Shown: positions 55,217 through 63,014 of the stretch, one piece after another
Layout: each line of letters begins with the position of its first letter
Numbering within the stretch: position 1 is the stretch's first letter
Notes under the pieces: generated by a model
The model's database searches: none
Told to the model about the DNA's origin: nothing
The model's input: only the letters and a program-made list of their open reading frames with translations
Made by a program: the position numbers and the translations under genes
Assembly (NCBI RefSeq): GCF_900111615.1
Contig: NZ_FOHU01000001.1
Span: 124,001 to 188,000, forward strand
DNA: 64,000 nt
Reading direction: 5' to 3'
Source of the DNA: Natronincola peptidivorans
GTDB taxonomy: Bacteria > Bacillota > Clostridia > Peptostreptococcales > Natronincolaceae

Positions 55217-55340
55217 TGAAAAATAGGAGGAATTATGTAAAATAATATCGAATCCTATCTATGGGTAGACATTTTAAACATACTATTTGAAAACAGTAAA
55301 ACATAGATAATCTTACTAATTTCATAAAGGAGAGGTATAT

Positions 55341-55745
55341 ATGAGTAACATCTTTGGTAACATTGATATCATGACAAAAGCCTTAAATGCTTCATGGAAG
55401 AGAAATGAAGTTATATCTAATAACATTGCAAATGTTGATACTCCCAATTTTAAGAAGTCTCATGTAAAATTTGAAGAACTTTTACACAGTTATTTACAAA
55501 ATGATTCTATTCCAGGAAAAACCACTCATGATAATCATATTAGGATCGGGGTTAGTTCCATAGAAGATATAAACTACAAAATAACTACCCCTCAGAATTA
55601 TAAGACTCGTCGAGATGGTAATAACGTCGATATTGATGTGGAGATGGCAGAACTAGCTAAAAATACTATTACATATGATGCTTTATCTACTCGAATTAAT
55701 GGTAATTTTAAAAAGTTAAAAACAGTTATTAATGAAGGAAGGTGA
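55341..55745 (+). CDS. flgB: Flagellar basal body rod protein FlgB
   Basis: Proximal rod component. The 134 residues have the rod-family N-terminal motif SNNIANVDTPNFKK (about 27-40) and the C-terminal heptad-type helix (VEMAELAKNTITYDALSTRI). AAAGGAGAGG precedes the ATG. It opens the fla/che-type operon, 6 nt ahead of flgC. Confidence 0.96.
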   Translation: MSNIFGNIDIMTKALNASWKRNEVISNNIANVDTPNFKKSHVKFEELLHSYLQNDSIPGKTTHDNHIRIGVSSIEDINYKITTPQNYKTRRDGNNVDIDVEMAELAKNTITYDALSTRINGNFKKLKTVINEGR

Positions 55746-55751
55746 TAGATA

Positions 55752-56195
55752 ATGTCAATATTTAATGCAATCAATATTAGCGCTACGGGATTAACAGCAG
55801 AAAGGTTAAGGATGGATGTTATATCTAAAAATATTGCAAACGCTAACACCACAAGAACTGTCAATGGTGGACCCTATAGAAGACAGGTGGTTGTATTTAA
55901 AAGCCAAGAACAACCGGCATTTTCACAATTTCTTAATACTGCTGTCGCAAACAGAGATAAGAACTTAAAAGGAGTAGAGGTAGCAGGAATAAGGAATGAT
56001 CAAACTCCGTTTAAAAAAACATACGACCCTGGCCATCCTGATGCCGATGCAGATGGTTATGTTTTAATGCCTAATGTAGAAATTGTTACTGAAATGGCAA
56101 ATATGATATCGGCTACAAGAGCCTATGAGGCGAATGTAACATCTTTGAATGCAACAAAAAGTATGGCCTTAAAGGCTTTGGAAATCGGTAGATAG
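55752..56195 (+). CDS. flgC: Flagellar basal body rod protein FlgC
   Basis: Rod component of 147 residues, with SKNIANANTTRTVNGGPYRR near the N-terminus, DPGHPDADADGYVLMPNV, and the C-terminal MISATRAYEANVTSLNATKS that closes the rod coiled-coil. It follows flgB by 6 nt and precedes fliE by 13 nt. Confidence 0.97.
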   Translation: MSIFNAINISATGLTAERLRMDVISKNIANANTTRTVNGGPYRRQVVVFKSQEQPAFSQFLNTAVANRDKNLKGVEVAGIRNDQTPFKKTYDPGHPDADADGYVLMPNVEIVTEMANMISATRAYEANVTSLNATKSMALKALEIGR

Positions 56196-56208
56196 AGAGG
56201 TATTAAAT

Positions 56209-56514
56209 ATGTTGATTAATCATCTAAATAAAACCAATAACGAATATTTAAGTGCAGATTTAGGACTATTAAATAAACCTATACAACAAAATAGTGCTTC
56301 CTTTGGCAATCTATTAACGGATGCCATAAATAAGGTAAATTCTTTGGAAAAGGCTTCTGAAGATTACACCCTTAAGCTAGCATCTGGCGAATTAGAGAAT
56401 ATTCACGAAGCTATGATTGCATCACAAAAATCTGAAATATCTCTACAATTTATGATGGAAATAAGAAATAAAGTTCTTGATGCTTATAGAGAAATCATGA
56501 GGATGCAGATATAA
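56209..56514 (+). CDS. fliE: Flagellar hook-basal body complex protein FliE
   Basis: Links the MS ring to the rod and is the first exported rod protein. The 101 residues fit the family, with SFGNLLTDAINKVNSLEK, LASGELENIHEAMIASQKSE and the C-terminal RNKVLDAYREIMRMQI. AGAGGT precedes the ATG. Confidence 0.94.
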   Translation: MLINHLNKTNNEYLSADLGLLNKPIQQNSASFGNLLTDAINKVNSLEKASEDYTLKLASGELENIHEAMIASQKSEISLQFMMEIRNKVLDAYREIMRMQI

Positions 56515-56538
56515 ACATAGCTGAAATGAGGTGAGTTA

Positions 56539-58092
56539 ATGGCTGAAGCGCTGGAACAAATAAGAAATCAGTTTAATGATTTTCTTCAAGGCTTGGAGAA
56601 AAAACAAAAAATTAGAATAGTAGTATCGATAATCTTGATTTTATTGACATTAACAGCAATTATATTATTTTTTACTAGACCCCAATACGTTATGCTTTAT
56701 AATAATTTAGATGCTAGACAGGCTGGGGAAATCAAGAATACATTAGAAAGCAGTGGAATAAGGACCAAGTATGGTGATACCAGTAGTACAATCCTAGTAC
56801 AACAGCAGGACTATCAAAAGTCCCAGGTGATAGTTGCTACAGAAGGATTGCCCCAAGCTCGTTTTTCTTATGAAGACTTTTTTTCTGGAAATAATTTCAT
56901 GAAAACAAGTGAAGAAAAATCAAAGGAATTTGTTGTTGCCTTGGGAAACGAATTAGGAAAAATCATTGAAGAAATACCCGGAATCCAAAATGCATATGTA
57001 AGCCTTGCAGTGCCAGACACAACAGGCTTTATTCAAGCCAATAGAGAGCAATATGCAAAAGCATCAGTATTTTTGAATTTAGATCATGGAGTAGCATTAA
57101 ACAAAAACAGTGTAGAAGGAATTGCGGTATTAGTTTCTAATGCAGTACAGGGGTTAGAGTCTGAAAATGTAACGATACATGGCCCAGATGGAAGAGTATT
57201 AAACCTTAATTCACCTAGTGATAGTCAAGTGTTTGGACCATCGGAACAGCTATCCCTGCAGCAAACAGTGAAGGAAGATTTGGAAAATAGCATAACAGAT
57301 TTTCTTTCAACTGTATATGGTTATGGCAATGTAGTTGTAATGGCAAATGTTAAACTGGATTTTAATAGTCAAGTGACAGAAATACAAGAGTTTTCACCAC
57401 CTATAGAAGGAGAAACAGAAGGAATTGTAAGAAGCATGCAAGATCTTCAACAAAGGGTTGTAGATTATGGTGCAGGTGGAGCTCCAGGAACTGATACAAA
57501 TACAGAGGACATCCCACAGTACGTTGAAGAAGATCAAGAAGGCTCCTTGTATTATGAGGCAAACAGGATTATAAATTATGAGATAAATGAATTGAGGCAA
57601 AAAATTGTTAAAGCTCAAGGACAAGTTCAAGATATTACTGTTGCAGTTGTTGTAAATAGCACAGCCATCGATGGAGGCACATTAAATGATGAAGAACGAA
57701 GGGAATTAGAAAATCTAATCTCAGCAGCAGCAGGTCTTGATACTAGAGTAGTGAGAGTGGCAACACAGGAATTTAGCACTACTTTAGAAGATGAGATACG
57801 TCGAGCAATGGAAATGAGAGGTTTAGCAGATACTAGAGGGCTTCCTATATGGCTTTTAGGGTTATTAGCAGCTGTTATTCTTGGAATAGGATACTTTATC
57901 TTTACTAGAGTTAGAAAGAAAAAGGATGATACTGAAATGGAGATGGATATCCCAATTCAGCAAACATCCTCATTAGAAGAAATAGAATTAGAATTAGCAG
58001 GATCACAAGTTAAACAACAGCTGGAGAAACTAGTAAATAAAAAACCAGAAGCTGTAGCACAACTCTTAAAGAATTGGTTAAGTGAAGATTAG
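56539..58092 (+). CDS. fliF: Flagellar MS-ring protein FliF
   Basis: Forms the membrane-embedded MS ring. The 517 residues have a transmembrane helix near 25-46 (IVVSIILILLTLTAIILFF), ring-building motifs (MLYNNLDARQAGEI, a YscJ-like domain), a disordered linker with TDTNTEDIPQYVEED, a second transmembrane helix near 433-454 and a C-terminal FliG-binding tail ending QLLKNWLSED. The start follows fliE by 24 nt. Confidence 0.96.
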   Translation: MAEALEQIRNQFNDFLQGLEKKQKIRIVVSIILILLTLTAIILFFTRPQYVMLYNNLDARQAGEIKNTLESSGIRTKYGDTSSTILVQQQDYQKSQVIVATEGLPQARFSYEDFFSGNNFMKTSEEKSKEFVVALGNELGKIIEEIPGIQNAYVSLAVPDTTGFIQANREQYAKASVFLNLDHGVALNKNSVEGIAVLVSNAVQGLESENVTIHGPDGRVLNLNSPSDSQVFGPSEQLSLQQTVKEDLENSITDFLSTVYGYGNVVVMANVKLDFNSQVTEIQEFSPPIEGETEGIVRSMQDLQQRVVDYGAGGAPGTDTNTEDIPQYVEEDQEGSLYYEANRIINYEINELRQKIVKAQGQVQDITVAVVVNSTAIDGGTLNDEERRELENLISAAAGLDTRVVRVATQEFSTTLEDEIRRAMEMRGLADTRGLPIWLLGLLAAVILGIGYFIFTRVRKKKDDTEMEMDIPIQQTSSLEEIELELAGSQVKQQLEKLVNKKPEAVAQLLKNWLSED

Positions 58093-58107
58093 AGGTGAAT
58101 AGGATAG

Positions 58108-59127
58108 ATGACTAGGAAAAGCGCAAAAGGTGAGATGACAGGCAAAGAAAAAGCAGCAGTCTTGCTCATCAGTTTAGGACCTGAGTTTTCTGCACAAATA
58201 TTTAAACATCTAAACGATGAAGAAATCGAAGAATTGACCCTTGAGATAGCTAACATGAGAAAAGTTGCTCCAGAAGAAAAAGAAAAAATCATGGATGAGT
58301 TTTACCAAATTTGTGTTGCACAAGAATATATCTCTGAAGGTGGAATCAACTATGCAAAAGAGGTGCTGGAAAAAGCTCTAGGCTCTCAAAAAGCTATGGA
58401 CATTATTAACAAATTGACTGCTTCATTACAAGTAAAACCCTTTGATTTTGCAAGAAAAGCAGACCCAAGCCAATTATTAAATTTTATTCAAAATGAGCAT
58501 CCTCAAACCATTGCATTAATACTGACCTATCTTCAAGCGGATCAATCAGCGCAGATTTTATCAGCTCTACCTCAGGTTAAGCAAACAGAGGTTGCGCAGA
58601 GAATTGCAACAATGGATAGGACTTCTCCAGATATTATAAAAGAAGTAGAATCGGTATTGGAAAGAAAATTATCAGCTTTGGTAAGCCAAGATTATACTTC
58701 TGCAGGTGGTATTCAGTCCATTGTGGATATTTTAAATTCTGTTGATAGAGGTACTGAAAAAAATATCATGGATACGCTAGAGGTGCAGGATGCAGAATTA
58801 GCAGAAGAAATTAGAAAGAGAATGTTTGTATTTGAAGATATTATTAATCTAGATAGCACTTCTATTCAAAGATTTATTAGAGAAATTGATAACAATGAAC
58901 TAGCGATAGCTTTAAAAGGAGCGACAGAAGAAGTTGCAAGTGTATTATATGCTAACATGTCAAAACGTATGGCAGAAATGATCAAAGAAGATATGGAATT
59001 TATGGGACCTGTTAGACTTAGAGATGTAGAAGAAGCTCAACAGAAAATTGTTAACATCATCAGAAAGCTAGAAGAAACTGGAGATATTATTATTTCTCGT
59101 GGTGGAGGAGATGAAATCATTGTATAA
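58108..59127 (+). CDS. fliG: Flagellar motor switch protein FliG
   Basis: Rotor protein that meets the stator and transmits torque. The 339 residues have the N-terminal FliF-binding domain (KAAVLLISLGPEFSAQIFKH), the middle domain with the EHPQTIALILTYL motif, and the C-terminal domain with ALKGATEEVASVLYANMSKR and the charged EFMGPVRLRDVEEAQ torque ridge. Its end overlaps the fliH start. Confidence 0.97.
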   Translation: MTRKSAKGEMTGKEKAAVLLISLGPEFSAQIFKHLNDEEIEELTLEIANMRKVAPEEKEKIMDEFYQICVAQEYISEGGINYAKEVLEKALGSQKAMDIINKLTASLQVKPFDFARKADPSQLLNFIQNEHPQTIALILTYLQADQSAQILSALPQVKQTEVAQRIATMDRTSPDIIKEVESVLERKLSALVSQDYTSAGGIQSIVDILNSVDRGTEKNIMDTLEVQDAELAEEIRKRMFVFEDIINLDSTSIQRFIREIDNNELAIALKGATEEVASVLYANMSKRMAEMIKEDMEFMGPVRLRDVEEAQQKIVNIIRKLEETGDIIISRGGGDEIIV

Positions 59128-59911
59128 GGTGTATAAATCTATGGATATAAAAATAGGGCATAAAAAAGAACTTCAATATATTAGTGAAAACATAGTAAAG
59201 AATACACAACAACCAATAGATGAAATCTCTTCTGAAGAAATAGAAAAATCAAACGAAATTGCTCGCCTGAAAGCGAGAAAAATACTTGAAGATGCTGAGC
59301 AAGAAAGAAATCAGCTTCTAGAGAATGCAAGAAAAGAAGCAGAGTTGATTATTGAAGAAGCCTATGAAGATAGTAAATCTGTTTTAGAAAAAGCAAAAAA
59401 AGATGGGTATAACGATGGAATACAATTAGGAAAACGGCAAGGATACCAAGAATATCAAGATTTACTAGATGAAGCAATGGCTATGAAGAAAGACATTTAT
59501 AAAACAAAAAAGAGATTAGCTAAAGAAATAGAAAAAGAAATGATAGATTTGGTGATTTATAGTATAAAGAAAGTCATTGATTATGAATTACAAGAAAACC
59601 ACCAAGTGCTTCTTAATCTTATTAGCAAAGGATTAGAAAAATGCACGTTTACTGAAACCTTGATAATACGTGTAAGCAATGAAGATTATGATGTTTTGGA
59701 ATCTTATAAAAATAAGATATATATGATGACAGAAGGTATCGATGATTTGCAAATTAAAAAGGATGCTGCTTTAAAGAAAGGTAGTATAATTATTGAAACG
59801 CTATCAGGTAAAATTGATGCCAGTATTGATATACAAATAAATCAAATTGAGGTATTATTTAAAGAATTGCTTAGAGAAGAGGGATTTCATGAAGGGAACA
59901 GTACTACATAA
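59120..59911 (+). CDS. fliH: Flagellar assembly protein FliH
   Basis: Negative regulator and stalk of the export ATPase FliI, related to ATP synthase b/delta subunits. About 263 residues: a long Glu/Lys/Ala-rich coiled coil (about 45-130, with GYNDGIQLGKRQGYQEY as the glycine-repeat zone) and a C-terminal globular domain. The frame opens at GTG 59099. ATG 59111 touches the GGAGGAG site, so TTG 59120 with about 9-nt spacing is preferred, giving MYKVYKS; the start is uncertain. It overlaps fliG by 8 nt and fliI by 23 nt. Confidence 0.88.
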   Translation: MYKVYKSMDIKIGHKKELQYISENIVKNTQQPIDEISSEEIEKSNEIARLKARKILEDAEQERNQLLENARKEAELIIEEAYEDSKSVLEKAKKDGYNDGIQLGKRQGYQEYQDLLDEAMAMKKDIYKTKKRLAKEIEKEMIDLVIYSIKKVIDYELQENHQVLLNLISKGLEKCTFTETLIIRVSNEDYDVLESYKNKIYMMTEGIDDLQIKKDAALKKGSIIIETLSGKIDASIDIQINQIEVLFKELLREEGFHEGNSTT

Positions 59912-61202
59912 ATATAAGCAATCTCTTGATACGCTGGACTTAGTTAAATATACAGGATATGTATCTCAAGTAATAGGGTTAACTATTGAGTCAATTGGTC
60001 CAGCTGTAAAAATTGGCGAGACCTGTAAAATATACACTGTCAAAGGTTCAGAACCTATCCTAGCTGAAGTGGTTGGTTTCAAGGAAAAAAAAGTATTGTT
60101 GATGCCATTAGGGGAAATGGAAGGAATAGGACCTGGTAGTAAGGTAGAGGCATTAGGTGCTTCTTTACAAGTGAAGGTGGGTGATGCACTGCTAGGAAGA
60201 ATTCTAGATGGTCTAGGCAACCCTATTGACAATCAAGGGGCATTAAAGGACACTACTACGTATCCAGTAGTAGGTAAACCACTTAATCCCTTAGAGAGAT
60301 CAAAGATTAAAGAACCATTATCTTTAGGAATAAAAGCACTAGATGGACTATTGACCTGTGGTAATGGTCAGAGAATAGGCATTTTTGCTGGCAGTGGTGT
60401 AGGAAAAAGCACACTCCTAGGTATGATTGCAAGAAATACTCAAGCAGATATTAATGTAATTGCCCTCATAGGAGAGCGTGGGAGAGAAGTAAAGGAGTTT
60501 TTAGATAATGACTTAAAGGAAGATGGTTTGAAACGATCCATAGTTATTGTAGCAACCTCTGATCAACCTCCCCTTGTACGGTTGAAAGGCGCACTTTTAG
60601 CAACATCCATTGCAGAATTTTTTAGAGACAAAGGAAAGAATGTTTTATTATTAATGGACTCTTTGACAAGATTTTCTATGGCCCAAAGAGAGGTTGGATT
60701 GGCTATAGGTGAGCCTCCTGTTACAAAGGGCTACACACCATCGGTTTTTGCAATATTGCCAAGGCTCTTAGAAAGGACTGGAACCTCAGATAGAGGTGCT
60801 ATCACAGGACTATATACAGTACTGGTTGATGGAGATGATATGAATGAACCTATTGCAGATGCTGTGAGAGGGATACTAGATGGACACATTGTCTTATCAA
60901 GAAAAATGGCAACACAAAATCACTATCCAGCTATTGATGTAATATCAAGCGTAAGTAGGGTGATGCCCAACATCGTTTCAGCAGAGCAACTAGCAATGGC
61001 AAATGAAGCGAAACAAATATTAGCCACCTATAGAGATGCTGAAGATCTCATCAATATTGGAGCATACATAAGGGGAAGTAATCAAAAAATTGACTATGCA
61101 CTAGATAATATAGACAGAATTAATGATTTTTTACAGCAAAGGGTAGATGATGAAGTGAGCTATGAAGACGTTTTAAATATGATGCGAGAATTAATTAAGT
61201 AA
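59889..61202 (+). CDS. fliI: Flagellar export ATPase FliI
   Basis: F1-beta-like ATPase of the flagellar type III export machine. The 437 residues have [19 protein letters not shown] (Walker A), GERGREVKEF, LLLMDSLTRFSMAQREVGLA (Walker B) and GEPPVTKGYTPSVFA. The open frame from 59847 is an extension within fliH; ATG 59889 with AGAGGG upstream gives the family length. Overlap with fliH implies coupled synthesis of the two partners. Confidence 0.96.
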   Translation: MKGTVLHKYKQSLDTLDLVKYTGYVSQVIGLTIESIGPAVKIGETCKIYTVKGSEPILAEVVGFKEKKVLLMPLGEMEGIGPGSKVEALGASLQVKVGDALLGRILDGLGNPIDNQGALKDTTTYPVVGKPLNPLERSKIKEPLSLGIKALDGLLTCGNGQRIGIFAGSGVGKSTLLGMIARNTQADINVIALIGERGREVKEFLDNDLKEDGLKRSIVIVATSDQPPLVRLKGALLATSIAEFFRDKGKNVLLLMDSLTRFSMAQREVGLAIGEPPVTKGYTPSVFAILPRLLERTGTSDRGAITGLYTVLVDGDDMNEPIADAVRGILDGHIVLSRKMATQNHYPAIDVISSVSRVMPNIVSAEQLAMANEAKQILATYRDAEDLINIGAYIRGSNQKIDYALDNIDRINDFLQQRVDDEVSYEDVLNMMRELIK

Positions 61203-61218
61203 GAAAGGAGCGAATATA

Positions 61219-61677
61219 ATGACTGAAAAGTTTTCTTATAGATTTAATAATATTCTTAAGATAAAAGAAAAAATAGAAGAAGATAAAAAACATATATTTG
61301 CTTCAGAACAAAAAAGATTAGAAATCGAAAAAAAGAGTTTGGAGACTCTATTTATAAAAAGAGAAAACACTATTGATAAGTGGAACAAAACAATCAATAA
61401 CGATAATATAGTTAAGATAAGCGCATTACAAAGAGCATCAGCTGATATAGACTATCTAAAAAAGGCCTTGACAGAGCAAAAGACTAGAGTTGAGAAACGA
61501 CAAGAGAAACTAAATGAGTCAAGAAAAGAACTTATAGAGGCAAAAAAACAAACGAAAATATTTGAAAAATTGAAAGAAAAAGATTATGAAGTTTTCAAAA
61601 TTCTACAGTCAAAAAATGAAGCTGCTTTAATAGATCAACTAGTAACCTATAAAAGCACAGTTAATAAGGGAGGTTAA
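61219..61677 (+). CDS. fliJ: Flagellar export protein FliJ
   Basis: Coiled-coil partner of FliI, like the gamma subunit of F1. The 152 residues are almost wholly helical and highly charged, beginning FSYRFNNILKIKEKIEEDKK, the FliJ family pattern (F.Y....L..K...E). AAAGGAGC precedes the ATG. The gene is followed after one base by motE. Confidence 0.9.
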   Translation: MTEKFSYRFNNILKIKEKIEEDKKHIFASEQKRLEIEKKSLETLFIKRENTIDKWNKTINNDNIVKISALQRASADIDYLKKALTEQKTRVEKRQEKLNESRKELIEAKKQTKIFEKLKEKDYEVFKILQSKNEAALIDQLVTYKSTVNKGG

Positions 61678-61678
61678 A

Positions 61679-62914
61679 ATGACTACTAACCTTCGAGAAA
61701 ACGATAATAAAGGATTATTAAAAGGAATCATTATTGTAATAATAGCATTTCTATTTATTCCTATAATGACAATGCTGATTATGTACTTCAGTAACGAGGA
61801 TTTTAGACATTCTACTAACAACGTTTTGTCTATTTTACCAGGAAATTTAGGAGGGTATTTTCAAGGACAACCTACTAAAACAGAAATAGAAAGCTTAAAG
61901 CTGCAAATAGCCAAGTACTATATAACGTTTGAGGAAGATAGATTAGTAGATAAACTACTAATTATAAAAGGTGAGGATAGTAACCTATATGATGATCTAA
62001 TCATTCTACTTAGCAGGGAAAATCCTATGAAAATGCGTAACGTTAATGAAAAACTCAGAAGTGCTACAATGCAATCTAATTCAATGCAAAGGATTTTGGA
62101 AGAGATTGATGAAGATAAAATAACAAGAATTGATGAATTAAATCAATACTTTCTATCTCTTAAAATGCCACAGTCTATTTCTGAAATTCAAAGAACCTAC
62201 AGAAATGGCGAACTAAAAAGTGAAGAATTACCAGTATTATTTGAAAAACTACCAATTGATATTAGTGCACAGTATCTATTATATTTAGATCCAGAAATAA
62301 CAGAACAGATAATGTTTAATTTGAGACAAACCATTAAGAAAGAGATTGAAAAAAAGATGGAGGAAATACAAAGTCGTCAAGATGAAATGATGAGATTAGC
62401 CAGTATTTATGAAAAAAAATCTTTAGAGGAGCAAATAGAAGATTTGGGAAATATTGATAGGTTTAGACAGCAAGACCTAGCTATTATCTATAAAAATATG
62501 AGCATAAAAAGTGGTGGAAGGATCTTAGCCTCAGTAGAGGATAATGATTTTATTGCAGAATTATATGAAAACATAAATGCGTTGGAACTATTACACGGTA
62601 AAGAAGCTAAATTAGCTGTTGACTTATCTGAAGCTGTGCAGATCTACAAAAATTATGAAACAAAAGTTAAAGAATTAGTTGATGTTTATGAGAGGATGTC
62701 CTTACAAGAGCTAACCAATGTAATTCAACAAATGATAAGAAACAACAATGTTTACCAACAATACACTATCAGAGATGAGGAGATTGTTTTCACAGAGGAA
62801 AGGTTAGTAATTGACGTTTTAAACCGATTAAGACCTGCTAAAGTGGCAGCATTGTTGGAACAATTAAATACACAAAGCTCGGTAAATCTATCCCAAAAAT
62901 TTGTTATAGATTAA
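61679..62914 (+). CDS. MotE-like flagellar protein with MgtE_N-like repeats (enlarged YlxF)
   Basis: Position between fliJ and fliK and the build (short cytosolic start, one transmembrane helix at about 17-39, then soluble helices) match MotE/YlxF, a chaperone-like factor for the stator MotC in alphaproteobacteria and Bacillus. At 411 residues it is about twice the usual size. The soluble part has a charged coiled coil (about 215-240) and three segments with the MgtE_N/FliG_M-like pattern: ELPVLFEKLPIDISAQYLLY, LAIIYKNMSIKSGGRILASV and LVIDVLNRLRPAKVAALLEQ. Repeat borders are by eye. AGGAGGTT-type site precedes the ATG. Confidence 0.7.
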   Translation: MTTNLRENDNKGLLKGIIIVIIAFLFIPIMTMLIMYFSNEDFRHSTNNVLSILPGNLGGYFQGQPTKTEIESLKLQIAKYYITFEEDRLVDKLLIIKGEDSNLYDDLIILLSRENPMKMRNVNEKLRSATMQSNSMQRILEEIDEDKITRIDELNQYFLSLKMPQSISEIQRTYRNGELKSEELPVLFEKLPIDISAQYLLYLDPEITEQIMFNLRQTIKKEIEKKMEEIQSRQDEMMRLASIYEKKSLEEQIEDLGNIDRFRQQDLAIIYKNMSIKSGGRILASVEDNDFIAELYENINALELLHGKEAKLAVDLSEAVQIYKNYETKVKELVDVYERMSLQELTNVIQQMIRNNNVYQQYTIRDEEIVFTEERLVIDVLNRLRPAKVAALLEQLNTQSSVNLSQKFVID

Positions 62915-63014
62915 ACCTAATAGACTGTGAGCACTATGTAGAAGGCAAAAAGCAAGTGGAATGATTGATAGCAGAAGACAAAGAATCAACAAATATTGAA
63001 AGGAGGTGATAATA

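Larger units (their letters stand above)
54787..55340. other. Gene-free structured region before flgB
   Basis: About 550 bp with no ORF over 60 codons. It holds two short hairpins: GACTAAT (54885-54891) with ATTAGTC (54908-54914), and GCAACAA (54932-54938) with TTGTTGC (54944-54950). It also has a promoter candidate (55091), a 21-codon ORF with a good ribosome site (55151) and an ATG-TAA pair after AGGAGG (55225-55240). It may encode a leader RNA or be the remains of a lost gene. Confidence 0.55.

Noticed and set aside
59847-59888. N-terminal extension of fliI
   Set aside because: Lies within fliH and has no ribosome site; ATG 59889 gives the normal FliI length.
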